A DNA stretch of 64,000 bases from an uncultured Bacteroidales bacterium (GTDB taxonomy: Bacteria > Bacteroidota > Bacteroidia > Bacteroidales > Paludibacteraceae). Positions 32,943 through 42,627 of this stretch are shown here, one piece after another; the first letter of the stretch is position 1, and each line of letters opens with the position of its first letter. A program made the position numbers and the translations under genes. The stretch covers positions 808 through 64,807 of the forward strand of contig CADCCH010000001.1 of assembly GCA_902799875.1 (NCBI GenBank), given 5' to 3'. The notes beneath the pieces are model-generated. The model did no database searches. It was given only the letters and a program-made list of their open reading frames with translations, and was not told the origin of the DNA.

Positions 32943-34512
32943 TAATCTCATCGTCGCGTTCAAAAAGCGGGAAGAAACCTTCATCGCCTAAGATATTACG
33001 AACGATATAAGCATGCAAGAGTCGCGTCATTAACGGGCGCGATTTTTGTATCTCTGCTTGGTTCGGTTCAACACCCTTACCTTCTGCAAATTGCACAAAC
33101 TCCGGGATGATATCCTGCTTGATCAGGTATTTCTCCAGACTCTGCCAGTCTTTGTATTTATTGAGCTCCTTCCGGTGAACATCCGTGTATTGGTACGCAA
33201 ACTGATAGGTGTACGCCAGGTTCACACAGCGGTTGTACCATGGGGTATTCAGACTCGTGTCCCGACCGACAAACACATCCGGCATGATACCGCCGCCACC
33301 ACGTACGATACGTCCGTTCTTGGTGCGATAGGTCGTTGTGTCGCTGAAATGAATACTATCGGCCGAATAGAACTCTCCGTGCTCCCAGCGTTCTTCCAGA
33401 TCCTTGGCGTAGTCTTCTTGTTCGCCCATCACATACGGTTTCTGAATACAACGACCGCTTGGTGTGTAATAACGTGCTACGGTCAAACGTACGGCACTGC
33501 CGTCATCAAACGGCACCTGCTGTTGCACCAGACCCTTACCAAACGAACGTCGACCGACAATCGTGGCCCGGTCATTGTCCTGCATCGCACCGGCAAAGAT
33601 CTCACTGGCCGATGCCGAGAAATTATCGATCAGCACCACCAACGGTACGTTCTTAAACCGACCGCTACCGTTCGCCGTGGCTTCATAACGCGGATAAGCC
33701 CGACCTTGCGAATACACAATCAGGTCACCGCGACTCAGGAATTCATTCGCCATCCGGATTGCCATCTCCATATAACCGCCGCTGTTCTCGCGCAGATCGA
33801 CAATAAATCGGTCGGCACCTTTTGAACTGAGTTCTGCCAAAGCCGCAATGAACTCCTTATAGGTTGTCTCGCCGAACTTATTGACGCGTACAAAACCGAT
33901 CTTCTCATCGATGATGAACTTCGCATCCACCGAGTGTACCGGTATGTCGCCACGGGTGACGGTGAAAGACAAGGGTTCACTCACACCCGCACGGATGATA
34001 CCTAGTTTCACCTGCGTACCCTTTGGACCACGGAGAGTCTTCATCACCTTCTCGTTGTTCATCTTTTTGCCTACGAAAGTCGAGTCGTCCACCGTGATGA
34101 TCTTATCGCCTGCTAAGACACCGACGCCTTCACACGGACCTCCGGCTATGACTGCTACGATACGGACCGTGTCCTGCTGGATGGAGAACTGCACACCGAT
34201 ACCCGAGAACGAAGCGGCCAACTCGCTGTTCACCATCTCCAGGTCCTCTTTGGGAATATACGCACTATGCGGATCCAGTTTTTGCACCATCTCCGTCATT
34301 ACCTCGTCCGTGATGCTGTCGATATTGAGACTGTCCACGTACGCTTTCTCCATCAACTGCAGCAAACGATCCACCTTCGTCTGCTCCAGACTCCATTGTC
34401 CGTTCTGATACACTATCCGTTGTGCATTCGCCTTCTGACACAGACTCATACCAATCGTCAGACCTAATGCCACACCGATAACCGTCAATGTAGGTAAAAG
34501 ATATTTTTTCAT
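32890..34512 (-). CDS. S41 family C-terminal processing protease
   Basis: A 540-residue protein. An N-terminal export signal or anchor (LPTLTVIGVALGLTIGMSLC) is followed by a helical lead (VDRLLQLMEKAYVDSLNIDSITDEVMTEMVQKLDPHSAYIP). The PDZ domain (about 85-175) has SGIGVQFSIQQDTVRIVAVIAGGPCEGVGVLAGDKIITVDD. The peptidase domain includes VDLRENSGGYMEMAI, NFSASASEIFAGAMQDNDRATIVGRRSFGKGLVQQQ, with Ser and Lys of the catalytic dyad present. It acts in the periplasm on C-termini of exported proteins or in envelope quality control. It overlaps dCMP deaminase by 4 bp upstream and pepD by 53 bp at the 3' ends. Confidence 0.93.
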   Translation of the reverse strand: MKKYLLPTLTVIGVALGLTIGMSLCQKANAQRIVYQNGQWSLEQTKVDRLLQLMEKAYVDSLNIDSITDEVMTEMVQKLDPHSAYIPKEDLEMVNSELAASFSGIGVQFSIQQDTVRIVAVIAGGPCEGVGVLAGDKIITVDDSTFVGKKMNNEKVMKTLRGPKGTQVKLGIIRAGVSEPLSFTVTRGDIPVHSVDAKFIIDEKIGFVRVNKFGETTYKEFIAALAELSSKGADRFIVDLRENSGGYMEMAIRMANEFLSRGDLIVYSQGRAYPRYEATANGSGRFKNVPLVVLIDNFSASASEIFAGAMQDNDRATIVGRRSFGKGLVQQQVPFDDGSAVRLTVARYYTPSGRCIQKPYVMGEQEDYAKDLEERWEHGEFYSADSIHFSDTTTYRTKNGRIVRGGGGIMPDVFVGRDTSLNTPWYNRCVNLAYTYQFAYQYTDVHRKELNKYKDWQSLEKYLIKQDIIPEFVQFAEGKGVEPNQAEIQKSRPLMTRLLHAYIVRNILGDEGFFPLFERDDEITKVAVKQLKQIDRTSAQ

Positions 34513-34931
34513 TGCTGATCCGGTAAAAATTCAACTTCCACTCCCGCTCTTTTGAGCAGTTCTACACCATCCATAATGCGGTACTCCTCACCATACACCA
34601 CGCGCTTGATGCCGGACTGAATAATCAGCTTCGAGCATTCCAGACACGGACTCGCCGTCACATACAGCGTCGCACCGTTCGAACTGTTATTCGACCGTGC
34701 CACCTTCGTCAGCGCATTCGCCTCTGCATGCAGTACGTAGGGTTTGGAGACGTTGTTCTCGTCCTCGCAGATATTCTCAAATCCCGACGGTGTACCGTTG
34801 TACCCGTCCGAGATGATCATCTGGTCCTTGACCAACAGCGCACCGACTTTCCGACGTACGCAGTAACTGTTCTCTGCCCACGTCCGGGCCATACGCATAT
34901 ACAAATAATCGCGTTTAGTTTGCTTATCCAT
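34509..34931 (-). CDS. dCMP deaminase family protein
   Basis: A 140-residue protein from ATG at 34931 (MDKQTKRDYLYMRMARTWAENSYC...); the open frame extends 30 nt further into mpl without conservation. The zinc site is complete: H68 and catalytic E70 in VLHAEANALTK, C96 and C99 in TASPCLECSK. NGTPSGFENICED matches the usual substrate loop of deoxycytidylate deaminase. It supplies dUMP for thymidylate synthesis; a ComE-like deaminase role is the alternative. It overlaps mpl by 8 bp and the S41 gene by 4 bp. Confidence 0.92.
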   Translation of the reverse strand: MDKQTKRDYLYMRMARTWAENSYCVRRKVGALLVKDQMIISDGYNGTPSGFENICEDENNVSKPYVLHAEANALTKVARSNNSSNGATLYVTASPCLECSKLIIQSGIKRVVYGEEYRIMDGVELLKRAGVEVEFLPDQQ

Positions 34932-36285
34932 GTAATAATTCGTTTGCAAATTCTTTAACATTTACGCCGTCAAAAGTTCCAGAGGACATCATTAATAAAG
35001 CAATGCCTTGTCCCGTAACCTGTAACCGGTATCCCGTAACCTCTTTGCGCACCGCTTCTAACATTGCTTCGCTCTCCGTAAACACCTCTACATTTTTCGT
35101 GCCAAACGCATTTCGTACTTCTTCTGCGGTGATAGGAGTGAGCCGTTTATGTTCGATCACTTTCGGATTGAAATACACGTACGCAATGTCTGCTTCTTTC
35201 ATACAATCTTTGTACTGCGGCAGGAAGTCTGCCATGAGCGAAGAGAAGGTATGCAGCTCCATGCATGCCACCAGTTTCTTCTCCGGGTACCGTTCGCGCA
35301 CGGCATTGATGGTCGCTTTGAGTTTGGACGGACTGTGCGCGAAGTCTTTATAGGCTACCGAATTTTCGGTTTCGCAGATCTTCTCCAGACGGTTAGAAGC
35401 ACCCGTAAATGTACTGATCTCGCGGTAGAAATCGTCCGGTGTCACACCGATACAGTGACAAGCTAACATCGCTGCCTGCAGGTTCTGCATGTTATGCCGT
35501 CCGAAGACCTGCATCTCGACATTCCCGGTGTACTCCTTGTAAGGGATTGCCGTGATACCGTTATGCCGGGATTCCGTGATCTCGTTGGCCAACATCCGCA
35601 GGTTCTCATCGCCCTCGAAATAAATAAAACTGCCCTCGGGCTCGATCGAATGAACGAACTTCCTAAACGTCTCCACGTACTCCGGGAAGGTCGGGAAGAC
35701 ATTGATATGATCCCACGCGATACCGGTCAGGATGGCTACATGCGGGTGGTACCAAAGGAACTTGGAACGCAGGTCGAGTGGGGAAGTGAGGTACTCATCG
35801 CCCTCAAACACCGCGTACTTTGCCGTGTCGCTCAACCGCACCATCCGCTCGAATCCCTCGATCTGTGCACCGACCATGTAATCGGCTTCGATACCTAAGC
35901 GGTTGAGTACATAGAGGATCATCGAAGTCGTGGTGGTCTTACCGTGAGAACCACCGACTACAATACGGATCTTGTCCTTAGTCTGCTCGTACAGGTACTC
36001 GGGGAAAGAGTAGATCTTGATACCTAACTCGCGTGCCCGTACCAACTCCGGATTGTCCTCTCGTGCATGCATACCGAGGATGATCGCATCGATATCTTTC
36101 GTGATCCGCTCCGGGTGCCAACCCATCTCGTCCGGTAACAATCCTGCTTCGCGCAGGTGAGACAAAGCAGGGTCGAAGATTTCATCATCCGACCCCGTTA
36201 CTTTGTACCCAGCCTTGGAGGCGACAGCCAATGCCAAGTTATGCATCGCTGCCCCACCAATAGCTATAAAATGGATTCTTGTCAT
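34924..36285 (-). CDS. mpl: UDP-N-acetylmuramate:L-Ala-gamma-D-Glu-meso-DAP ligase
   Basis: A 453-residue Mur ligase with the Mpl pattern: IHFIAIGGAAMHNLALA at the N-terminus, ATP loop VVGGSHGKTTTTSMILYVL (about 109-127), GDEYLTSPLDLRSKFLWYHPHVAILTGIAWDHINVFPTF, VFGRHNMQNLQAAM, FTGASNRLE (ARRR-like), YKDFAHSPSKLKATI. It recycles murein tripeptide onto UDP-MurNAc. The C-terminal part carries a 7-bp word array (VTGYRLQVTGQG). The order typA-tig-mpl-deaminase-S41 is a tight minus-strand run with arrays or overlaps at each border. Confidence 0.94.
   Translation of the reverse strand: MTRIHFIAIGGAAMHNLALAVASKAGYKVTGSDDEIFDPALSHLREAGLLPDEMGWHPERITKDIDAIILGMHAREDNPELVRARELGIKIYSFPEYLYEQTKDKIRIVVGGSHGKTTTTSMILYVLNRLGIEADYMVGAQIEGFERMVRLSDTAKYAVFEGDEYLTSPLDLRSKFLWYHPHVAILTGIAWDHINVFPTFPEYVETFRKFVHSIEPEGSFIYFEGDENLRMLANEITESRHNGITAIPYKEYTGNVEMQVFGRHNMQNLQAAMLACHCIGVTPDDFYREISTFTGASNRLEKICETENSVAYKDFAHSPSKLKATINAVRERYPEKKLVACMELHTFSSLMADFLPQYKDCMKEADIAYVYFNPKVIEHKRLTPITAEEVRNAFGTKNVEVFTESEAMLEAVRKEVTGYRLQVTGQGIALLMMSSGTFDGVNVKEFANELLHG
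35012..35039. repeat. 7-bp word array CCnGTAA, in frame in mpl
   Basis: CCCGTAA, CCTGTAA, CCGGTAT, CCCGTAA inside the 3' part of mpl. Confidence 0.75.
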
Positions 36286-36287
36286 AG

Positions 36288-36317
36288 GTAGACCTAGGTT
36301 GACCTAGAAAGTCCTAG
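36288..36317. repeat. 10-bp word array between tig and mpl
   Basis: GTAGACCTAG, GTTGACCTAG, AAAGTCCTAG fill the tig-mpl gap exactly, from the tig stop to 2 nt from the mpl start codon. The CTAGGTC core is nearly palindromic. Confidence 0.75.
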
Positions 36318-37400
36318 TTATTTAAACAGCTTATCAAAATCTTCCTGGCTCACGGTCTTAGCCTCTACCTTCACGATACCCTTCAGCGCCTCGAAGATCT
36401 TATCCTCAACCAGACGCTCTACGATGCCGCGCAGTTGGTTCTCATTCTTGAGCATCTCCTTGGCGTAGTTGCTGAGCGTCTCCTCTTCTACGTTCATCAG
36501 ACCGTATTGCATGAACTGCATCTTCGCGATCCGTTTGGCGAACTCCTCCACCTCTTCCGGTTTCACGTCGATGTTGTACTCTTTCATCAGTTGGTCTTTT
36601 GCCAGGTGCCATTTGAGTTCATCCAGCATCTTGTCGAAGTCCTTATCGAGCTCTTCCTGCGTCATTTTCTCGTTGGTCTCCAGTACCCAGCGTTTGAGGA
36701 AATCTACCGGGAACTCGACTTTCTCCATCTTCTTCAGGATAGCCTCTTTGGCATCGATACCGAAACGATACTTGGTCTCTTCAGCCAGACTGCGCTCGAT
36801 ATCCTCTTTGATGCGGGCACGGAATGCTTTCTCGTCCTTCGGAGCGTCTGCACCGTACACTTTGGCAAACAACTCAGCATCTACCTTGCACGGCTTAACC
36901 TCAGCTTTCGTACCTTTCTCCACGTCCGCAGCGATATACTCACCGAAACGGTTGGTGTAGGCCTCTACCTGCTTGTTGATCATCTCCTCGGTCGGCTCGA
37001 TGGTGTATTCCGGCAACTTGTTCTTTGCTGTCAGTTTCACGTCGAACTCCGGTGCCACAGCGATGTCGAACGCAAACGTAAAGGTCTCCTCATGGTCGAG
37101 ATCTACATGCCCCTGCTCTGCATTGGGCAGCGGATCACCGAGGATCTGCAGTTTGTTGTCTTCGATGTGTTTCTGCAGGTTCTCACCCACCAGCTTGTTC
37201 AATACGTCCGCCAGAATACCTTTACCGTACATTTTCTTTACGAGGCCAGCAGGAACCATACCCGGACGGAAGCCCGGCATTTGTGCTTTGTGGCGCACTT
37301 CTTTCAGTTGCTTTGCAACTTCCTCCTGATAGTCTGCCGGCTCAATTGTCAGCTTCACAACAGCCTTCAGGTCTTTCAATTCACTTTGTTCAATTTTCAT
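36318..37400 (-). CDS. tig: Trigger factor lacking the PPIase domain
   Basis: A 360-residue protein. The ribosome-binding domain (about 1-115) is intact with the docking loop MPGFRPGMVPAGLVKKMYG. After YTNRFGEYIAADVEKG (about 148-162) the chain passes, within about 15 residues, to the C-terminal chaperone arms (CKVDAELFAKVYGADAPKDEKAFRARIKEDI ... QFMQYGLMNVEEETLSNYAKEML ... EAKTVSQEDFDKLF). The FKBP-like PPIase domain, about 90 residues in remembered Bacteroides trigger factor of about 450 residues, is absent. The co-translational chaperone role should remain. typA precedes it; a 9-bp word array fills the gap. Confidence 0.92.
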   Translation of the reverse strand: MKIEQSELKDLKAVVKLTIEPADYQEEVAKQLKEVRHKAQMPGFRPGMVPAGLVKKMYGKGILADVLNKLVGENLQKHIEDNKLQILGDPLPNAEQGHVDLDHEETFTFAFDIAVAPEFDVKLTAKNKLPEYTIEPTEEMINKQVEAYTNRFGEYIAADVEKGTKAEVKPCKVDAELFAKVYGADAPKDEKAFRARIKEDIERSLAEETKYRFGIDAKEAILKKMEKVEFPVDFLKRWVLETNEKMTQEELDKDFDKMLDELKWHLAKDQLMKEYNIDVKPEEVEEFAKRIAKMQFMQYGLMNVEEETLSNYAKEMLKNENQLRGIVERLVEDKIFEALKGIVKVEAKTVSQEDFDKLFK

Positions 37401-37404
37401 AAAA

Positions 37405-37449
37405 TTCTGATTATTCTGATTATTCTGATTATTCTGATTATTCTGAATA
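37405..37449. repeat. 9-bp word array TTCTGATTA between typA and tig
   Basis: TTCTGATTA x4, TTCTGAATA, then TTCCGATTT in the 56-nt gap. It replaces the spot where the tig ribosome-binding site would be expected. Confidence 0.85.
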
Positions 37450-37456
37450 TTCCGAT

Positions 37457-39271
37457 TTAAGCGCGTCCGGCGCGTTTTCTCTCCAACTCGTCAAGTATGA
37501 TCTTGCGGATACGCATCGCGTGCGGCGTTACCTCTACGTACTCATCTTCTTTGATGTACTCTAACGCTTCTTCGAGACTCATGCGTACCGGTGGTGGCAA
37601 TACAGCCTTATCGTCCGCGCTCTTCGAACGCATGTTGGTCAGCTTCTTGCTCTTCGTCACGTTAATCACGATATCGCCTTCCTTCGCGTTCTCACCCACC
37701 ACTTGGCCGGCATATACCTCCTCTTGCGGGTCGATGAAGAATTTACCGCGATCCTGTAACTTGTCCAAAGCGTAGGCATAAGCCGTTCCGGCTTCCATCG
37801 CGATGAGCGAACCGTTGGTGCGTTTTACGATCTCACCTTTCCACGGCTGGTACTCCAGGAAACGGTGTGCCATGATCGCCTCTCCGGCAGATACGTTCAT
37901 CACGTAGGTTCGCATACCCATGATTCCGCGACTCGGGATTGTGAACTCGAGGTGAACACGGTCGTTGACCATCTCCATCTTCGTCATCTCACCCTTGTGG
38001 GTGCTCACGAACTCAATGATCTTACCGGAACATTCCTCCGGTGTGTTCACCGTCAAAGCCTCTACCGGTTCGCATTTGACACCGTTGATCTCTTTGATGA
38101 TCACCTGCGGTTGGCCTACCTGTAACTCATATCCCTCGCGACGCATGGTTTCGATGAGCACCGACAGATGCAGTACACCACGTCCATAGACGCGCCAACT
38201 GCTCTCTTCCGCACCTTTCTCGACACGCAGCGCCAGATTCTTCTCCAGCTCTTTGTTCAAGCGGTCCTGGATATGACGGCTGGTCACGAACTTACCGTCT
38301 TGACCAAAGAACGGACTGTCGTTGATGCAGAACGTCATACTCATCGTCGGCTCATCGATCGCAATCGGCTTCAGAGCCTCGGGGTTCTCTGCGTCGCAGA
38401 CAGTGTCGCCGATCTCAAAACCGTCGATACCGATCATCGCGCAGATGTCGCCGTTCTTGACCACATCGGTCTTGACGTGACCCATACCGCTGAATGTGTG
38501 CAGCTCCTTGATCTTGGTCTTCACCATCGTGCCGTCTTTCTTCGCCAGTGTCACGGCCTGACCGTCTTTGAACTCACCTCTATGTACACGTCCGATGGCG
38601 ATACGACCTACGTAACTGTTGTAGTCCAGCGAAGTCACCAGCATCTGCGGTGTACCGGGATTCTCTTCCGGTGCCGGGATGTACTCGATGATGGCGTCCA
38701 TCAGGTCCGTCAGGTCCGTCGTCGGCTTTCTCCAATCGGTACTCATCCAACCTTGCTTGGCAGACCCGTACAGCGTCTGGAAATCCAACTGATCGTCCGT
38801 CGCGTTGAGGTTACACATCAGGTCAAACACCTCTTCCTGTACCTCGTCCGGTCGGCAGTTCAGTTTATCTACTTTGTTAATCACCACGATCGGCTTCAGA
38901 CCCAACTCCAATGCTTTCTGCAGCACAAATCGCGTCTGCGGCATGGCGCCTTCAAAAGCGTCCACCAACAGCAGTACACCGTCTGCCATGTTCAGTACGC
39001 GCTCCACTTCACCACCGAAGTCCGCGTGCCCCGGAGTGTCAATAATATTGATCTTCGTGCCCTTGTAGTCAATCGCTACGTTCTTCGCCAAGATCGTGAT
39101 ACCACGCTCGCGCTCCAGGTCGTTGTTATCCAAAATCAACTCCTTCGGCTGATCGCTGAACTCCGAACGCTGCTGACTGACGACATGCGCCGTGTACAGC
39201 ATCTTATCCACCAGCGTCGTTTTGCCGTGGTCTACGTGTGCAATAATTGCTATGTTTCTAATGTTTTGCAT
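37457..39271 (-). CDS. typA: Translational GTPase TypA/BipA
   Basis: A 604-residue protein of normal family length. GTPase motifs are [18 protein letters not shown]2 Thr in [26 protein letters not shown] and VVINKVDK. Domain II and the EF-G-like domains follow, with the C-terminal part specific to BipA ([58 protein letters not shown]). It binds ribosomes and aids 50S assembly and stress growth. Its start codon lies inside the last codons of the 998-residue gene (14-bp overlap), so it may depend on the surface-protein promoter. Confidence 0.97.
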   Translation of the reverse strand: MQNIRNIAIIAHVDHGKTTLVDKMLYTAHVVSQQRSEFSDQPKELILDNNDLERERGITILAKNVAIDYKGTKINIIDTPGHADFGGEVERVLNMADGVLLLVDAFEGAMPQTRFVLQKALELGLKPIVVINKVDKLNCRPDEVQEEVFDLMCNLNATDDQLDFQTLYGSAKQGWMSTDWRKPTTDLTDLMDAIIEYIPAPEENPGTPQMLVTSLDYNSYVGRIAIGRVHRGEFKDGQAVTLAKKDGTMVKTKIKELHTFSGMGHVKTDVVKNGDICAMIGIDGFEIGDTVCDAENPEALKPIAIDEPTMSMTFCINDSPFFGQDGKFVTSRHIQDRLNKELEKNLALRVEKGAEESSWRVYGRGVLHLSVLIETMRREGYELQVGQPQVIIKEINGVKCEPVEALTVNTPEECSGKIIEFVSTHKGEMTKMEMVNDRVHLEFTIPSRGIMGMRTYVMNVSAGEAIMAHRFLEYQPWKGEIVKRTNGSLIAMEAGTAYAYALDKLQDRGKFFIDPQEEVYAGQVVGENAKEGDIVINVTKSKKLTNMRSKSADDKAVLPPPVRMSLEEALEYIKEDEYVEVTPHAMRIRKIILDELERKRAGRA

Positions 39272-42254
39272 TCTCTATTCCTAAAATAGTATATTCTTTT
39301 CCGCCGCGAACAATAATTACCTGTCCGTCACGGAGTATCTTCTTCGTCTGTGTTCTGTACTCTGTATTCTGTACTCCCTCAACCGGCTGCTCTTTACCCC
39401 AGCTGACATTGTCGATATAGTACGCTATCCCACCTGCGGCACCGTTCGGACCTACATAGCGGAAGCCCATGTGGAAGACATCGGCCATCGTGGAGGCAAA
39501 CGGACTCAGATCCAGGTTGAACGTAACCCACTTCTCGTTCTCATCACTCGTCTGCGGGATCGAGAAGCTCTCCGTCAGATTCTGGAACAAAGCAGGCGCT
39601 CCCGGCTCGATATAATAAATCTCCAGAGCCGCTTCTATACCTTCTTCCGGCAGGTACTGACCCATCACGTCGAAAGCAAACACCTTCGTCTGTGCGTTCT
39701 TGTAATCCAGAGCCGGTGTAACCAACCAGATATCCCAGTTACCGGTGCTCTCCTTACCGGACTGATAAGCGGACGCTTTGGCGCACTTGAAATCGTCAGT
39801 AAAGACCATCGTCTTCGATGCATCAAAGCCCCACCATGGACGTGCATCTACAGCCGCCACGTTCTGCCAATCGTCGATCAGCACGGTCTGGTTATGCTCT
39901 ACGTCATCGAAGGTCTCGTTCATATAGGTCAGCGGTGTAGTTGCGTTCCAAACGAAATCCGTCTGCCAGTCGATCGTCTCCGGCGACGGCTCGAGACCCT
40001 TACCGCGCAGGATGACCTCTACGTTCTCAAACTCATTGCTCTGCGAGTAGATAATGAGCTTCGATTGGTACTCTCCGGCCTCCAACGGCTTGAACGAGAT
40101 CTTAACCTCGCGTGAAGTGTTCTTCGGCAGCGTCGAAGCATCCACCGTGAACGCCTCACCCTTCTCGTGCTCTACACGCAGATAGAGATAATCGATACAG
40201 TTGACACTCGTTACCGTGATGGTCTTCTGATCCGATTGACCGGCCAGTACCTTAAACGAATCCACCTCACTCGGCGTCACGGTTACCACCGGTTCTGCAC
40301 TCGGATCGGTGCACGAAGCCTCTAACTTGATGCTCTGGTTGAGCTGCGGGTGCGACTCGTTGATGATATTGAGGTACGCTACATGCACACCGGCTGCGGT
40401 CGGCGCATAGGTGATCACCAAGTCACCTGCACTCTGATCGGCAGTCATACTGCTCATACTCAGGCTGAACTGGTCGGCGTTCGTATACGATAACTCAAAC
40501 GCCGTCGGACCCTCTAAGTTTCCTTGCTCGATATGCAGGGTCGGGAAGGCCACGCTGCTACCGATCGTGGTCTCGATCGGATTGAACTTATTCGGACTAA
40601 CCAGGATATACGGCTCGGCACTCTCCGTGCGTACCAGACTGAAATTATCGAACAGCACTTTCGCATTCTGCGGTACCGTTACGCGAACACGGAAATAGGT
40701 CGATCCTGCCGGCTTCGAAGTCGTCAGTACTACCTCCTCCCATTCGCTGCTCACTTCCGTAGCGATAGACCGTTGCAGCAACGCTGCATCGTGTTGCTTC
40801 ATCGCATCGGCATCGCCGCTACCGGACGGCTGCCAGTAGCAATCGAGACCCAGACTTGTACCTTCCGATATCTCGACTACTTTGTAATGCAGCGTTAACT
40901 CAAACAGCGTACCGGCTGCATACGTGTTGTCATCAAGCGTCACACCCTGATCCAGTATCGAGTTGATATTCGGATTACCTTGGAAAGCTACCTGGCCGTC
41001 TAACTTGTCTTCAGTTACCGGTGCCGCGAAGCCTAATGGGAAATTCCAGTCCTCAAACGAGTAGGTAGCAAACATCGCATTGTAACTATATTGTTCAAAA
41101 CTACCGTTCTCTAACAACTCGCTTCCTACCGGCGGAACCGGTTTCTTGGCATCCCAGCTGACTACCACAATCTGATCACTCGCGCCCGGCGACGAGAAAG
41201 TCAGGTTTGCGCTTCCTGCGCCCTCTTGGGCGGCTGTCAGACTGAGGGAGAGCGTATAACCGGCTAAGGCATCGTCAGCCGGGATGCTGCTTACGGCAGG
41301 CACCAGTACCGGCTTGTCGGACGACACGCTGATGGGACCTTGCAGGTTAGCACCCTTTACGGAGAGCGTCCGTTCAGCCGCCTCGCCTTTGGTGACATCG
41401 CCAAAAGCCAGACTGCTCGCTACATCGATACTCGGCGTAGGAGCACTGCTGTCTTCCCATAACTCGTCCCAAGAGGTCGCCACGCGGACTTCATCGATCA
41501 GCATATCTACCGGCGTGTTACCGTTTGAGCACAGCGCCATACCTACCAGTGTCTCTGTGTCTGCACTCGCCGTACTCGGGTTCACACTGGCTACAGCTAT
41601 CGTCTGCGCCGCCGGTGTCGGATCGATATACAGGTTCACGATATCGTTCTTCTCGCCTGCGAGAAAGCAGTATTCCGCTACGATCAGGTATGTTGCGTTT
41701 GTGCTCAGCTGCTGACTCGCAAACTGCGGAGCCTCGCCGCGACGGCTTACACCTAACTTATAGTGACTCGCATCTACCGTTTGGATAATCACGCGGCCGT
41801 TCAGACTGCCCAAAGCATTGTTCGACGCATTGATAGCAAACGACATAATGCTGTTATTCGCATTCAATGCACTCTGCGCACCGGTGGTCTCCTGCAATCC
41901 ATTTGCATTCACTTTCATCAGAAAAGCCATATACACTTTGTTGCCGGCAGCACCGTTGAAAGCTTGCGGGAACAAAATATAATCGCGACTGTGGTTAGCC
42001 GAGTACTGAACGGCTTTACCGGAACTGGCGGTACAATAGTCCGTCTTCTGCAACTGTTCGCTTACTACCTTAAACTGCACCGACCCCGGACTATAGGTAT
42101 GCCAGTTACTGTCGTTCGGGATTGCACCACTTAACCACGTGCCGGTCGATAAGGTACCTACCGGGCGGTCGAAATGCTCATTGTACAACACGTTTGCCTC
42201 CACTACGCTGAGCGTCATCATCGCTGCGCAAAGAATCGAGATAATCCTTTTCAT
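39258..42254 (-). CDS. Large secreted multidomain protein with short C-terminal tag
   Basis: A 998-residue protein. A signal peptide (RIISILCAAMMTLSVVEA) starts a series of beta-sandwich modules. The first (about 20-260) is a concanavalin-like fold (NEHFDRPVGTLSTGTW ... VNLYIDPTPA ... IDEVRVATSW). Ig-like modules (about 275-370 and 560-760) have the form SLAFGDVTKGEAAERTLSVKG and LVSPNKFNPIETTIGSSVAF. A carbohydrate-binding-like module (about 380-545) begins ELLENGSFEQYSYNAMFATYSFEDWNFP. A choice-of-anchor J-like module lies near the end (YMNETFDDVEHNQTVLIDDWQNV ... YYIDNVSWGK). It ends with the tag ILRDGQVIIVRGGKEYTILG, preceded by a 7-bp word array. It is probably cell-surface or secreted; no catalytic site was seen. 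Confidence 0.82.
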   Translation of the reverse strand: MKRIISILCAAMMTLSVVEANVLYNEHFDRPVGTLSTGTWLSGAIPNDSNWHTYSPGSVQFKVVSEQLQKTDYCTASSGKAVQYSANHSRDYILFPQAFNGAAGNKVYMAFLMKVNANGLQETTGAQSALNANNSIMSFAINASNNALGSLNGRVIIQTVDASHYKLGVSRRGEAPQFASQQLSTNATYLIVAEYCFLAGEKNDIVNLYIDPTPAAQTIAVASVNPSTASADTETLVGMALCSNGNTPVDMLIDEVRVATSWDELWEDSSAPTPSIDVASSLAFGDVTKGEAAERTLSVKGANLQGPISVSSDKPVLVPAVSSIPADDALAGYTLSLSLTAAQEGAGSANLTFSSPGASDQIVVVSWDAKKPVPPVGSELLENGSFEQYSYNAMFATYSFEDWNFPLGFAAPVTEDKLDGQVAFQGNPNINSILDQGVTLDDNTYAAGTLFELTLHYKVVEISEGTSLGLDCYWQPSGSGDADAMKQHDAALLQRSIATEVSSEWEEVVLTTSKPAGSTYFRVRVTVPQNAKVLFDNFSLVRTESAEPYILVSPNKFNPIETTIGSSVAFPTLHIEQGNLEGPTAFELSYTNADQFSLSMSSMTADQSAGDLVITYAPTAAGVHVAYLNIINESHPQLNQSIKLEASCTDPSAEPVVTVTPSEVDSFKVLAGQSDQKTITVTSVNCIDYLYLRVEHEKGEAFTVDASTLPKNTSREVKISFKPLEAGEYQSKLIIYSQSNEFENVEVILRGKGLEPSPETIDWQTDFVWNATTPLTYMNETFDDVEHNQTVLIDDWQNVAAVDARPWWGFDASKTMVFTDDFKCAKASAYQSGKESTGNWDIWLVTPALDYKNAQTKVFAFDVMGQYLPEEGIEAALEIYYIEPGAPALFQNLTESFSIPQTSDENEKWVTFNLDLSPFASTMADVFHMGFRYVGPNGAAGGIAYYIDNVSWGKEQPVEGVQNTEYRTQTKKILRDGQVIIVRGGKEYTILGIENAKH
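39348..39375. repeat. 7-bp word array CTGTAyT, in frame before a C-terminal tag
   Basis: CTGTGTT, CTGTACT, CTGTATT, CTGTACT in the 998-residue gene, encoding VQNTEYRTQT immediately before the tag. Confidence 0.8.
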
Positions 42255-42303
42255 ATTATTATTTTTTTTATGCGTATGTGTGCTACATGCGCGATTTGGG
42301 CTG

Positions 42304-42335
42304 CAAATTTACGCAAAATTCTTGATATACGCAAA
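42304..42335 (-). promoter_or_regulatory. Promoter of 998-residue secreted protein/typA run
   Basis: Minus strand: TTTG (42332-42335), 20 nt, TAAATTTG (42304-42311). The leader to the start codon at 42254 is about 45 nt. The -33 context is TTTGCGTATATCAA. Confidence 0.8.
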
Positions 42336-42360
42336 TATTTTAATAAAAATCGAAGAAAAA

Positions 42361-42392
42361 TTTGCATATTTGCAATTTTTTGTGTATCTTTG
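42361..42392 (+). promoter_or_regulatory. Promoter of the 802-residue secreted protein
   Basis: TTTG (42361-42364), 20 nt, TATCTTTG (42385-42392). The coding region starts only at 42628, giving a leader of about 230 nt. Confidence 0.75.
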
Positions 42393-42627
42393 CCGCGATT
42401 TTTGACATGAACTCGATCTAAAAAAAAGGTACGATTATTAAGATTGTAAGGTGCTAACCGTACTTAAACACTATGAGACGAGTATGAAATGAGTACTTTA
42501 CAGGGACTATAAAACCCCTAAAATCGCCCTAAAATGTTCAAGATCTCGCAAAGCACATGTACGATTTTTAAGATTTGTTCTAAATTTCAACATGTCCGAA
42601 TTGTTTAATTTAAAAGGTACAACAATT
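42393..42627 (+). promoter_or_regulatory. Long 5' leader with a 130-bp-spaced direct repeat
   Basis: The leader holds two copies of GTACGATTwTTAAGATT (42429-42445 and 42559-42575), starting 130 nt apart. It also has a 4-codon open frame (ATGAACTCGATCTAA at 42407) and otherwise A/T-rich sequence. No gene or known riboswitch class was recognised. Confidence 0.45.

Noticed and set aside
36435..37460. Long plus-strand open frame of 341 codons opposite trigger factor
   Set aside because: It is the mirror of tig; its protein is Leu/Phe/His-rich without a recognisable domain, and it has no ribosome-binding site.
38168..39289. 373-codon plus-strand frame opposite typA
   Set aside because: Mirror frame of a strongly conserved gene; composition is Arg/His/Val-rich and no family fits.
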